Shown here: one piece after another, positions 23,801-35,600 of the stretch
Layout: each line of letters starts with the position of its first letter
How positions within the stretch are numbered: the stretch's first letter is position 1
Translations under genes and position numbers: made by a program
Notes under the pieces: generated by a model
The model's input: only the letters and a program-made list of their open reading frames with translations
Told to the model about the DNA's origin: nothing
Databases searched by the model: none
From: Apostichopus japonicus
Taxonomy: Eukaryota > Echinodermata > Holothuroidea > Aspidochirotida > Stichopodidae
Reading direction: 5' to 3'
Length of the DNA stretch: 64,000 bases
NCBI RefSeq assembly: GCF_037975245.1
Contig: NC_092561.1
Location: 14,667,001-14,731,000 of the forward strand

Positions 23801-25039
23801 AATATCTACATCACACTGCTCAGGAGAAACTCAACTATCCTTACCAACATGCTATTCACTTCAGGTCGTACACGTATACAGATTTAACTGATATTTGATA
23901 TTAGTTGTAGAGAACTGACTTAAAACTTTAATTTCTTTTTCAATTGACTTTGTTAGTTAATTCAATTGCTACTAAATTTAAAAGTAGTGGATTTGATTTT
24001 CAACATTTTTTCGTCACCAGATAATTTCCATTTTAAAGTTTTCATGTTAGCTAAATGTTCTACATAAGTATGGTATTGTAGCGTTAAATAGTCATTTGAT
24101 GAATATCAGCTTTAACCCTTTTTTTGTGTGTATTTCCTCTAAGTCACTGTTTACGTCATAGAGGTAGCTTTTGCTTAAATTCGCTTCATATTTTCATTTT
24201 CCTTTATCGTTTTTTTCTTTTCATTTCTTTACTGATCTTAACTTAATTTTTCTTTCTTGTTCTTTTCTGCTCCGAAAGTATCGAAATAACTAACAAATAG
24301 TACTCCTTGCCATACATTTATTTTATTGAAGTAATTTTTACACCTCCGTTGCCTTGATAATGACTTTATCAGTTACATTTCTCTGCGTTCCCACCTTTAA
24401 ATAGTTAATTTCCTTTTGCTTTGAACTTGAACCCCTCGATGGGACAATTATTGGTAATCCATCGCACTAAGATGGCTTTAATTTCTCTTTATATTCAATT
24501 TTGAACCCCAAATTGATCTGTGGTAGTGAGAAGAGAAAGAGGCAAAAATAATTGAAGTCTATTAAGAAGAAGGGGGTTATTCATCCGTTATTCTTATCTA
24601 TCGGGTGACGCCTTGTCGTGAAAAAAATTCTTTAGAAATCTGAATTTTAACCTTAATCGTAAATGTCGACAAAAGTTCGTAATGATGTGAATTCATCGTT
24701 CAGTCAATGCGGCAATACATGCATCTTGTTATTGCAACCAGATTATGTACATAATACATATTAGAGAGAAATGCGAAGACAGGTAATACAGACCTCGAGA
24801 AGTAATAAAGTTATGATAATAAAGTTATCATAACAGTTTATGGACGAAATTGTCTTTTTCTTTACACATTCCCCATATTTGGTTTTCAGTACGCTGCTAT
24901 GACATCGCAACTGTTTGCTTCAAGTTCACTTACTGAACTGCAGACCATAGTAACTAATGCAAGTATCAATTGACTGAAGACCTCAAAACAATGCTAAGCA
25001 GACATACTTATTTCATCGGTAAAATAACAATTCGATTGA
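23801..25039. other. No gene seen
   Basis: Very AT- and T-rich. AATAAAGTTATGATAATAAA near 24805 is a short duplication. Confidence 0.5.
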
Positions 25040-26270
25040 TGTTTGCATGCCTTATAATGTTCATCCTATGGATAAATCTGCTGCATCTCATATAATACTA
25101 TAATCACCATAGGAAATATTCTGTCTTCATCTGACAGATTCTATTCATTATATTAACTATCATTTGCATCCTATGACTAATATGTTGCACCCTATAGAAT
25201 ATTTTTATCATCATATGGACTATTTGTTTCATCCTAAAGCATACCTCTAGCATATGGACTATTCCATCTCATTCTATAGACCATTCTTTTTCATTATATG
25301 AACTATCATTTTCATCTTATGACTAATATGTTGCATTCTTTAGAGTGATCTCATCATCATTGGGACTTTTTTGTTTCATCCTAAAGCATACTTCCATGAT
25401 ATGGACTATTCTATCTCATTGTAAAGACTATTCTTTCCATTATATGAACTACATTACATCTAATTACATCTAATGACTAATATGTTGCATTCTTTAGAAT
25501 ATTCGTATCATCATGGGGGACCATTCGTTTCATCCTAAAGCATACTTCCATCATATGGACTATTCCATATCATGCTATAGAGTCTGACTATTATTTTCAT
25601 GATTCTAATATATATATGCTTCTGATATAGATGATTCTATAGATGGTTCTATACATTATATGAACTATCACTTTCAACTTATCACTAATATGTTGCATTC
25701 TTCAGAATATTCTTATCATCATAAGGACTATTCGTTTCATTATATTGCATACTTCCATCATATGGACTATTCCATCTCATTCTATAGATGGTTCTATTCA
25801 TTATATGAGCTATCATTTTCATCTTATGACTAATATGTTGCATCTTATAGAATATTCTTATTATCGTAGGGATTTTTTGTTTCACCCTAAAGCATACTTC
25901 TATCATATGGACTATTCCATCTCATTCTATAGACTATTCTTTTCATTATATGAACTATCACTTTCAACTTATCACTAATATGTTGCATTCTTCAGAATAT
26001 TCTTATCATCATAAGGACTATTCGTTTCATTATATTGCATACTTCCATCATATGGACTATTCCATCTCATTCTATAGACTATTCTTTTCATTATATGGAC
26101 TATCATTTTCATCTTATGACTAATAAGTTGCATCCTATAGAATATTCTTATCATTAAAGGGACTATTCGTTTCATCATGCTGCCTACTTTGTCATCTAAT
26201 TGCTATTTATTCCCATCTTATATACTATACATTTTTCTTTATATAAACTATCGTTTTCACCCTATAATTA
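25040..26270. repeat. Satellite of about 145-bp units, about eight copies
   Basis: The anchor word CTAATATGTTGCAT occurs near 25177, 25323, 25477, 25685, 25829, 25975 and (as CTAATAAGTTGCAT) 26121, giving steps of about 144-154 bp with one long unit of about 208. Within each unit come CTTATCATCATAAGGACTAT, TCATCCTAAAGCATACTTCC, ATCATATGGACTATTCCAT and CATTATATGAACTATCATTT. Units near 25690-26180 are most alike, so the most recent amplification was there. The 63-77-codon frames on both strands are by-products. Confidence 0.9.
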
Positions 26271-28513
26271 ATAAGGAAAATGAATTACGTACACAAAGCA
26301 AATTAAAGAATGAACGCCAGTCTTCTAAGCTACCCAACTGAAAATGAAAATATGTAAAAACTAACATTAATTCACGTACTTCTACCCCTTTCCCAAACCC
26401 AATTGTGTCACAGAAAGTTTAAGGTGAGAACACTTCATAATTTTTTGACATCCAATAAAATTGAATTATTGCAGAAAGTTTGAATCTTGCGTCAACGACT
26501 TTTCAGTTGTAGGCTTTCTCTAAACGTAGTTTGGTTATTTTCTGTTAATAATGAATACAAGGGTGTGAAAGCAATCTTCACACAGGTTTACTTTCAATCT
26601 TCACTAAGATTATTTGTTTGTTTTCCAAAAGTTTGTTATAAACCCAAACCAAAGGCCTCTCTGTTAAATAATTGATGCCTCTGGAGATTAAATGCATGAA
26701 TAGCGGAGGAGGTTAAGGAGGTTCAATAACAAAGAATGTTGATACGGTTCTCTCCCACAGAGAAAATTAAATTCAGGTGAGTGAAGGGAAATCATTGGAG
26801 GGCGATGAGCAAAGGGGATTTTTCTTCAAGTCGTGAAAAATAAGGGGAATAAGAGGGGTGGATGCATTGACGGAAGATGTCAGTCTATACGATATTGAAG
26901 ATGATAGGTCACGCTTGGATGAGACAAACTTCTTCCAATAAACAAAAGTTCAATCAAGTCGCATGAAAGGAAACAATAATAGGTAGCTGATAAATTGCCA
27001 TGATCATGGCAAATGGGCCAAATGTTGAAAACAAATTGAGTTTCTTTACATGTCTATATCATTTATGTATAGAGCAATTTATGATGTTTAATGTTTAATT
27101 GGCAGTTTAATAGATTTCTTAACATAGAGGAAAATTGAAGAAAATAGCAAACTAAGCCATTTTTTGGTCTAGAACTTCAGGATTGTAACTTTCAGAACAC
27201 TTGCTCAGTCCAGTGCTGGTTAAATATTCCTATGCTCGTTACAAATTTTTTGATATTTTCCCGGTAACTATGACGTTGTTCATATATTAATCAGAGATCA
27301 TTGACAGCTAAGCAGATATTCAAAATGTATCACATGTCAAAGATAAATCAAGACGAGTTTATAATAGGATAAATCTATATTTTTTTTGCAGGAACATCTG
27401 CAATTGTGTATTAATAACTCCCTTCACTTTCTAGAGTCAGGACGGTTGTTACCAGATCAGTTAAGTAGATTACATTAAATCCACCATATCTAGCGTTAGG
27501 GACAACACATTGACATGGGGTTTTCAACTATCAATGTGGTATATTTTTCTCTCTTAGATTAGCGTTACCATTGTTCACCACGGAAATATTACTTTTAATC
27601 CAAAACTCTTCAATAATGGCTTAATATTCTAACAATGAATTTTATTGTCATGCTGTATACTGACTTGATGATTAGTCACTTCATAATATAAAGTGACTGT
27701 TTGCTTTTAGATCTTTTAACTTTAACATATTTAAAAAAAAAAACATTAGTTGTTGCTGTTCAATATATTCTGTATGCATAGTTGAAGTATAGAGTTGGAT
27801 GTACAGTTTGCACTGTTCAACACACTGTTGTACAACTTATTCAAAGAGACACAGAGCGGGAGAGAGAGAGAGGTGGGTGGAGAGAGAGAAGTGGACAAAT
27901 AGCCACCTCATCATTGAATTGTTTTCACCCTGTGGAAATGTAGAGAGATATTAGGGAAATATTCAAAGAATTTGTCAGCCAGAGTTTTTGTTTTGCATAA
28001 TCATGTCGTTTTTTTGTCTTGCTGAGAATCCGTTAAGAATAATTGTTGCTTCAAGACTTGCAAAATAATATCTACCCTTTGAGATGAAGGGTGTAAATAG
28101 CCTCCGGGCCTCATAGCAGTCAGATTTCACATTTGTTTTCAACTTTAGCTGTATTTATCAAAAGCAGGACATGAATTAAACTTACAACAGGAAGCTTTGC
28201 ATTTCCGTCTCGTGATTAAGTCTCTTTCAAATTTAAGGGGCCTGTGGATTTATTGAAGCGGTGATATACAGATTATGAATTTATTTTATTATCATTAGAA
28301 TTCAATGAAAGGGTCTTTGAATTGATATTCAATATATATCCAAAATGATGAGGTGGTTTATATTTAAAGCTGTAATTAGCTACTTTTTTTTTATTTTGTG
28401 AAAAAATGGGACTGTTGAAGGTTTTCATTTTAGGTTTTTAACATGATTTATTTTTCAAAATAAAATAAAACTGTTAGCAAACTGCTTATCCACTAGAGAG
28501 CCTGTGTAATAGA
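26271..28513. other. No gene seen; purine tract near 27860
   Basis: AT-rich. GGGAGAGAGAGAGAGGTGGG at about 27858 is a (GA)n tract. No domain in the frame at 26487-26675. Confidence 0.55.
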
Positions 28514-28617
28514 ATGTGTAAAAGTAAGTTTGCCTGACGTTTCGATCCTAGCAGGATCTTCTTCAGAGGCTAAAAAAAAAAAAAAACGAAACGTCAGGCC
28601 AACTTACTTTTACACAT
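28514..28617. repeat. Inverted repeat carrying Penelope-type DNA
   Basis: The arms 28514-28544 and 28587-28617 are complementary at 30 of 31 positions (ATGTGTAAAAGTAAGTT then GCCTGACGTTTCG). The 42-bp loop contains the rest of a hammerhead-like motif and a run of about 15 A. The words TGACGTTTCGATCC and GATCTTCTTCAG are the type seen in the terminal repeats of Penelope-like retroelements. The structure looks like two copies joined head to head, one cut short at a poly(A). Confidence 0.75.
28535..28568 (-). ncRNA. Hammerhead-ribozyme-like motif
   Basis: On the minus strand: CTGAAGA (fits CUGANGA), an extra A, GATCC-TGCTA-GGATC as stem II, then GAAAC followed by GTCA. All invariant core bases of the hammerhead (CUGA, GA, GAAA) are present in order. 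The unpaired A before stem II departs from the textbook form, and I cannot define a firm stem I. Penelope-like elements are known to carry minimal hammerheads in their terminal repeats. Activity is unproven. Confidence 0.5.
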
Positions 28618-29262
28618 GATTTATTTTTATAAAAAGTATGAATTAAAAAAAAATCGTTTTCTTTATTTTTAAATATAAAAAAGGACACGAGTACAGTGCA
28701 AGCTTCAAATAAAAACACTGTATATCATATTTTTTATACATGTTACAAGTTTAAGGAGAAAGTTAAGGCAGACAAAGGCCCTGAATCATGTTTAAACAGA
28801 AGTAAACTAACGTTATAACCATTCAGAAGGTGTAAGAAATCTGTCTTTACGGAGATTTTATTTCTTATTAGCCTGCACGAAGTGATGCTACCCCCTAATT
28901 ATTACACATTTTACACTAAACGAGCCATTAAATTTCAGCCTTTTGGGAAAAGATCATGTACCTGAAGACGTAAAATGTTACTATACGATTTCACCAAAGT
29001 ATAAATCAGATAGTTATGATCTTGATAATGTTTGTATATAGCACCCTGTGAGGTTGCATATGTTTCGCAGCTCCTGTTTACATCAATTTTTGGCAGAATA
29101 TATTCATCATACAATTTTGTAGAATGGACTGTTGATTTTCGAAATATCAGAGAGTCTGTACATACCATCATTTAGCAATTTGACGGACTAGAAAGTGCAT
29201 ATTTATGTGGTTTTCTTCAAGTTATACGTCTTCGATTCTGTCACAGTTGACTGGTTTCTAAC
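28618..29262. other. Sequence between the Penelope-type repeat and the LINE reading frame
   Basis: AT-rich. It may include the 5' UTR of the LINE that starts at 29263, but I see no clear 5' boundary, no ORF1 and no promoter motif. A small minus-strand frame (28935-29171) has no recognisable domain. Confidence 0.5.
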
Positions 29263-32200
29263 ATGCTTAAGTATACTAGTGCACAACTGCTTAGTATCCG
29301 TGGATCATTAACCAAGCCTTTGCTGCGGCTACCGCTCCAAGTCTACAACACTCTCAAAAGAAATGGAATAAGTGCTGTTAAGCCAACCAGCCGGGGCACA
29401 AAGGGGATTAAAAGGAGAAGAATACCTGTGAGACTGACAAACACACTGGCCAGACAAGTGATTAAACAACGCTCAGCCAACTATGATAACCTGATCAGCC
29501 TGGTCAGGGGTCAAGGTCGTCCAGGGCCGGACGAAAACAGCAACAACAACACAGATCAGCTGATTGGTTCCTTCTCTACTAACTCTATGCCATTGAAACT
29601 CTGCCTGATTAACCCTTGCTCCGTGTGCAACAAAGCTACAGAACTTTGTGATTTCACCATGGACAATGCTTTGGATGCATGTGTTATTACTGAAACATGG
29701 CTTAAAGGTGATGAGCGAGATGAGGTCATTCTGGCAGAGCTAAAGCCACCAGGTTATCATGTGAAGCATGTCCCCAGGAAAGGTAGAGGAGGGGGCATTG
29801 CTGTCATGCACAGAGACTCTATCTTATTGGTACCCAATACATCTAATAGTTACCAATCATTTGAGTGCCTGGAATGTGTGATGCAGACTACTCCTCCTGT
29901 GCGCCTAGTGACCATCTACAGGCCACCACCATCAAAGACAAATGGTAACAACTTTAGAACTTTTATGGAGGAAATAACTGCTTATTTTGAACTTCTCGTC
30001 ATATCCACCGGTATTCTCCTTGTCCTTGGAGACTTTAATCTACACATTGACAAGCCAGCAGATAAGGAGGGAGCGGAGTTCATTTCTTTAGTGGAGTCAC
30101 TTGGAATGACTCAACATGTGACTGGGGCTACGCATCGTGGTGGGCACACGCTGGATTTGGTACTGACCAGGAACATGGATAACATTGTGCCACGTGTTGC
30201 TGTTGAGGATAAATGTCTCTCTGATCATTACCCTGTGTTCTGTGTGCTACCCCTACACTGCCTTATGCCTAAAACACAGGTAATCACCTACAGAAGGACA
30301 AAGGCCATCCAGCCTGACAGCTTCATCTGTGATATTAGTGCCTCATCTCTTGCTTCAATTTCAAGTGACACTCCAGCAGACAATGCCATCAGTCTGTATA
30401 ACTCTGTCCTATCTTCCATCGTGGACAGTCATGCCCCAAAGAAGACCAGACGCGTCCCGGTGCGTTCACAGCCAGACTGGTATACGGCTCTGATAAGAGA
30501 GGCCAAGCAGCAGCGGAGGCAGTGTGAGCGGCTGTGGCGAAAGACCAGGCTTACTGTGCACAGAGATATGTTCATCGAAGCTAAGCGAAAAGTTAACATC
30601 ATGATAGCAGAAGCAAAGTCAAGTCACTTCCACAACATCATCTCTGAAAATAGCGGTGACTCCAAGAAGCTCTTTTCTGTTGTTAGCAATCTCCTTGGTA
30701 GGAAGGCAACACCAACATTACCCCCCGACAAGGATTCTAAGGACCTTGTGCATGAGTTTAGCACATTTTTCATTGACAAGATCACCAGAATTAGAGCCAG
30801 TATAGTCAGTGAAGGGAAGTCAAATTCCTTCTCATTGACAGTGCAGAAACCGCCATCTTGTGCACTAGATATGTGGGAGCCAGCTACAGAGGATGAACTG
30901 AAGCGGATCATAATGGCCTCCCCGTCTAAGAGCTGTGGCCTTGATCCGCTGCCTACAAATCTCCTTAAACAGTGTGTGACACCTCTCTTGCCAGTTATCA
31001 GCACTATTGTGAACAACTCCCTCATAACTGGCGATGTACCATCCGCTTTCAAGCTCGCCCATGTGACGCCACTCATCAAGAAACCCTCGCTGGATCCTAC
31101 CGTTCTCTCAAATTATAGGCCAGTGTCAAACCTTCCATTTGTTTCAAAGATTCTAGAAAAAGTTGTGTCATCCCGTCTCACATCCTATCTTGAACACAAT
31201 GGTCTACAGGAGACTCATCAATCTGCCTACAGGAAACACCACAGCACCGAGACTGCCCTCGTGCGCATTCAGAATGATGTGATGGTAGCTCTTGGAGGTC
31301 AGAAAGCGTGCCTGATGGTTCTGTTAGATCTTTCGGCCGCTTTTGATACGGTCGACCACCGCCAGCTTCTTAGTACACTCAGTGACCTTGGTGTTAAAAG
31401 TAGCGCCTTAAAGTGGATGACATCATACCTCAGTGATCGCCAACAGATTGTGTGTCTGGGAAAGGATTCTTCTGACCCTCAGACGTTAGAATGTGGCGTG
31501 CCCCAGGGTTCGGTCCTGGGGCCTGTGCTCTTCACGGTATACACGTCTTCACTGGGTCAGCTCCTTCGCTCGCAGGACATGGACTATCACTTCTATGCAG
31601 ACGACTCGAGTCTCTATCTTATGTTCCATCCCAATGACATTTCTATCACTGTGCACCGTCTAGAGAAGTGCATAGCCTCAGTTCGGCAATGGATGTCACA
31701 CAAATGCCTGAAAATGAATGACTCAAAGACTGAGGTGCTTCTAATATCATCAAAGCATCTGGCCAGGAAGATAGAGTGTCCAAGCATCATTATTGGTGAC
31801 CATCAGGTGGAGCCTAGTGATATGGCAAAGAGCATCGGTGTCATAATGGACAAACATGCCTCTATGGAAGACCATATAACATCTGTGTGTCGGTCTGCTC
31901 AGTACCATCTCTACAACATCGGAAGAATACGAAAATACCTCACCAGAAAAGCCACAGAGCAGTTAATCCATGCTTTCATAACATCTAAACTGGATTACTG
32001 CAATGCACTTTTCTGTGGACTACCAGTTAAACAAATAAAACGACTGCAAAGGCTCCAAAACATAGCAGCAAGGATCGTTACACTAACAAGAACATCTAAT
32101 CATATTACCCCAATATTGCATGAACTTCATTGGCTGCCAGTATCACAGCGGATTAGGTTCAAAGTCCTTCTTCTTGTGTTCAAGTGCCAGAACAACATGG

Positions 32201-32445
32201 CACCTCCATACCTGCAAGATCTGATCCGTCTTTATCAGCCAACAAGAGCCCTACGTTCTGCTGGTCATAGTCGTCTGGAGGTTCCGATCACCAAAACAAA
32301 CAGCTATGGGAACAGAGCTTTTTGCGTGGCTGGGCCACGCCTCTGGAATGAGCTACCAGCTGAACTGAAAACTGTTCCTACTCTCACGACCTTTAAATCA
32401 AAGCTGAAAACTTTCCTTTTTAGACAGCATTACTGCAATTTTTAA
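29263..32445 (+). CDS. Intact LINE polyprotein (APE endonuclease plus reverse transcriptase), CR1/L2-type
   Basis: A single open frame of 1060 codons. It encodes the enzyme that nicks chromosomal DNA and reverse-transcribes the LINE RNA at the nick. The basic N-terminal part (about 1-105) has no zinc knuckle. The APE-type endonuclease spans about 112-330: N117 in LCLINP, E144 in ITETW, GDFN at 256-259, THRGGHTLDLVLTR at 290-303, SDH at 320-322. The RT spans about 540-830: VTPLIKK, NYRPVSNLPFVSKILE, AYRKHHSTETAL, motif A LLDLSAAFDTVDH (D695), GVPQGSVLGP at 745-754, FYADDS with YADD at 778-781. The C-terminal block (about 900-1060) has LDYCNALFCGLP, LHWLPVSQRIRFK and GPRLWNELP, typical of L2, Crack and CR1 relatives. 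Codons are far less AT-rich than the flanks. No stop or frameshift interrupts it, so it is recent and possibly active. No upstream ORF1 is seen. The start is the first ATG of the frame and is followed by YTSAQLLSIR, similar to known N-termini. Confidence 0.95.
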   Translation: MLKYTSAQLLSIRGSLTKPLLRLPLQVYNTLKRNGISAVKPTSRGTKGIKRRRIPVRLTNTLARQVIKQRSANYDNLISLVRGQGRPGPDENSNNNTDQLIGSFSTNSMPLKLCLINPCSVCNKATELCDFTMDNALDACVITETWLKGDERDEVILAELKPPGYHVKHVPRKGRGGGIAVMHRDSILLVPNTSNSYQSFECLECVMQTTPPVRLVTIYRPPPSKTNGNNFRTFMEEITAYFELLVISTGILLVLGDFNLHIDKPADKEGAEFISLVESLGMTQHVTGATHRGGHTLDLVLTRNMDNIVPRVAVEDKCLSDHYPVFCVLPLHCLMPKTQVITYRRTKAIQPDSFICDISASSLASISSDTPADNAISLYNSVLSSIVDSHAPKKTRRVPVRSQPDWYTALIREAKQQRRQCERLWRKTRLTVHRDMFIEAKRKVNIMIAEAKSSHFHNIISENSGDSKKLFSVVSNLLGRKATPTLPPDKDSKDLVHEFSTFFIDKITRIRASIVSEGKSNSFSLTVQKPPSCALDMWEPATEDELKRIIMASPSKSCGLDPLPTNLLKQCVTPLLPVISTIVNNSLITGDVPSAFKLAHVTPLIKKPSLDPTVLSNYRPVSNLPFVSKILEKVVSSRLTSYLEHNGLQETHQSAYRKHHSTETALVRIQNDVMVALGGQKACLMVLLDLSAAFDTVDHRQLLSTLSDLGVKSSALKWMTSYLSDRQQIVCLGKDSSDPQTLECGVPQGSVLGPVLFTVYTSSLGQLLRSQDMDYHFYADDSSLYLMFHPNDISITVHRLEKCIASVRQWMSHKCLKMNDSKTEVLLISSKHLARKIECPSIIIGDHQVEPSDMAKSIGVIMDKHASMEDHITSVCRSAQYHLYNIGRIRKYLTRKATEQLIHAFITSKLDYCNALFCGLPVKQIKRLQRLQNIAARIVTLTRTSNHITPILHELHWLPVSQRIRFKVLLLVFKCQNNMAPPYLQDLIRLYQPTRALRSAGHSRLEVPITKTNSYGNRAFCVAGPRLWNELPAELKTVPTLTTFKSKLKTFLFRQHYCNF

Positions 32446-32675
32446 ACTATGTATTTAAATTTCTTTCATGTGCAATACTCAAACGTGCATGTTTTTTTTG
32501 TTTTTTTTTCATACTCATTTATATTGTATTTAATTCTGCATTTTTTACTACATATTTTGTGTCATATTTTTATATTTCTTATTTGCTGTTACATAGCGTT
32601 TTAGAGCACTTTTGTGGATTTTACGCTTTACAAAATAAATTATTATTTACAAAATAAATTATTATTATTATCTTT
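32446..32675 (+). mobile_element. 3' UTR and tail of the intact LINE
   Basis: A T-rich 3' UTR follows the stop codon. It ends in TTTTACGCTTTACAAAATAA-ATTATT, then a second copy of TTTACAAAATAAATTATTAT, then ATTATTATC. The end is an ACGCTTTACAAAATAAAT plus (ATT)n tail, not poly(A), as in CR1/L2 elements. It closely resembles the GCGCTTTATAAAT-(ATT)n ends of the SINEs in this window. Confidence 0.8.
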
Positions 32676-35600
32676 GGTAAACATCTGAACGGTTTGTCAA
32701 TGAAACTCTGCAACTCTTAATGTTTGTCATCACACAACACTCTCCCGGAAGCAATGTTCAAGTTTATACAACGATATTGATTAATTTTTTTTGTTCTTGT
32801 GAAACCATGGATAATTATATCAAAATAATATCAATATTGTTCCTAATCTTACCCTCTCCCATATCCGTCGTTCCTTGAAGCACACATGTTTTTTTACTTT
32901 ACACTACAGAAGGTATCATGAATTCAAGTAGTGTCCGAACCCCCTTCCAAAAACACTTTAAGCACGACCCGTCATATATTTATTGATCAAATTTTACCTG
33001 CATTGAGAAATGGATGGATTGCACTTTTCTCAGGATAATAGATTAGCTTCACACATTTCGTCTGTGTTTTACTCGTTAATTAAATAAGGGTGCAGAAAAC
33101 GTTACTTTTGAAGGGGACCATTGATTTTAAAGGCGTGAAAAGTTCACCTTTTTCAAAAAAAAATTTTTTCCAAAGAGAAGAATTATATGTCACATAGGGA
33201 GGGAGGAAACACGAAAGTGGGATAAGAAGAGAGCCCCGGTTATAACAAACTTTACAATCACCTGTAAGGGTCATCTGTTCCTTCTACTCTCTATATTGTT
33301 CTTTAATCATGCAAGCATAAATACGGTCCGTTGTAATTAACAGCAAACATGCAAATAATACCACATGTATAAGAAGTTCTCGATTAAGGCATTTAATCCG
33401 GCGGTTTGGAAGCGAATTTACATTACATTTATTGTGTACTTGTAATATAGTGATTGGCCTGTTCCAAGTATAGACGATGCATAAGGCTTTATCATTGGAA
33501 GTGAAAGTTTAGTTACGATAGAAGAATTGTAGTTTATCTCTTCGCTCTGTCATTTGATTGACAGATTTGCAATTTCAGTTTCTCATTTTTGAGATTGTTC
33601 TTGTCTTCCTTGAGTGTCACCTTTCACACATAAAGTAGCCTATCGGTCCTCAAACGCCACAGAGAAATAATGAAAATTGAAGATATAAGCCGAAAAGGTG
33701 ACAGATTGATCTCATATCTGAAATTGGAAACGTCTGTCTGAGAGCAAGCAAGACAATTAAGGGATATTTATTACTAAGAATATTTGTTTAACATAGAAGA
33801 AGGAACAATTATTCGCAGTGAAAATCAATGTAGTAATAATTATTTTTCGAGGTCTATCATTGATTACAAAAACACGAAATCTAATGAAGTTAATTCACAT
33901 ATAACTTGAATTAGAAATGTCAATGATTCATATAACAAATTCAAAATGAATCAAACCTGCTTCTGAATTAATTTCTTCTTGCAAGAGCTTTGTTAAGAAA
34001 TTGTAGTTACGCGTGATTATGAACCGCTGTTACATATTACATCAATTCAGCGAAAGGAGTCAACAATTAATCGGATACAAAACAGTAGTTTTTAAAAGGT
34101 AAATTGCTAGATATTGAAATTGAGTTACTATCAACCTTTTTAGAAAAAGACTAAAAACAAAGGTTACAAAATACCTTGCGTAAATTAAATCTAAAAACTA
34201 ACAAACATTTTTAAGGTTAACCTTAATTTTTAAAGATACAGTCTCGTTCACGGTTTTATATCGCATAATGTATCAACCGTTTGATGTCCGAACATCTCAT
34301 CAACTATAGCAGTTTTAAATTGTTGAAATATATTTATTTGTTATTTAAACAAAGAAAATTCCAATACATGCAATTATTGAATAGAAATTTATTTTAATCC
34401 AACCATCTCAAATGCAACCAATCAAAGCTGACTGGAAAAATCATTTCATTATAAGTGGTGTCGCATAATAAATAAAAGTTGCAAAGAGAAAGAGTTAATT
34501 GCATATAGATGTTCGATAATTTGACATCCCTGACATTTTAAACCGTCACACATATCCACCAGGCATCTTGATTTTGTCTTTAGAAGGAAAGAATCATTGC
34601 AAATCGGTGTTATGAAATTTTTTATTAAAACGTTTGTCCTCATCCTAAGATCTTGCTCTTCCTGCTTCAAGATGGAGCAAATTATCTCTGTTTAACGATA
34701 TTATTTTCCCGTAAAATAGTTAAAACAAAATCACTCAGGATGAAAGATCAACTCGATATTAAGTAATTAAGGCCGAAACTCACCATAAGAAGCATCGTGG
34801 GTAGAACGTTTTCTATGAGATTGTGTATACAAAGATTTTAACTTCAAGCCAGATAGTCAAACAATTTCTGAACCATCTATAATGATCCTTGCATGATTGA
34901 AACGGTTGTATTTTTCAAAGATAAAAGTTATTAGTACTTTCACGCGATCATTCCAAACTCGGATAAAGATACGCTTTTAAACTTTAATTATATTTGTATT
35001 TATCCACACCATACCTTTTAAGCCTTCAAGACAAACAACGACATAGATAAAGTAACAAAAGAGGCTTTCTAATGGTGTTTTCAATGTGATTATTTTGTGC
35101 TATGAATGATACAAAAATTAAAAACCGGATATTTTGCTTAAAATTGGCAAGTCACAGCTAAAAGATTGATCACTATCATTCATTGCATGCATACGCAGAC
35201 CATAAATTTCAGGTATCTTGCCATTTGGCGAAAGTCATATTACTAAAATATTTTAGAATACATTTGAAACGGCAAACTACTGTTTCTCCTCATAATCTCC
35301 CCCAAGACCCTCAATTGCAAATAGAAAAGCTTTAGCATAAAAGGAAAGAGTCTGACGTTTGGAGCAGTCCTATAGAGTCCTCTTGAAATTGACAGAAAGA
35401 TCATCCAGGTAGCCTGACATTAAGAAAATGAAGAAAGCAGGTAGACTCACAAACAGACCGAGCTGAGAGTTGTCCATGTAAGTAAATTGAACGTGGAAGA
35501 AGTAGTAAAGAAATATGCCTTTTTTAAATTAACCTGAATGTTTTAACTAGAAATTAAAATACATGAAAACAAGAAGTAACGAAATGTCATAATTCCATAT

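Noticed and set aside
30624-31079. Minus-strand 151-codon frame opposite the LINE
   Set aside because: It is a shadow of the reverse transcriptase reading frame, with no domain of its own.
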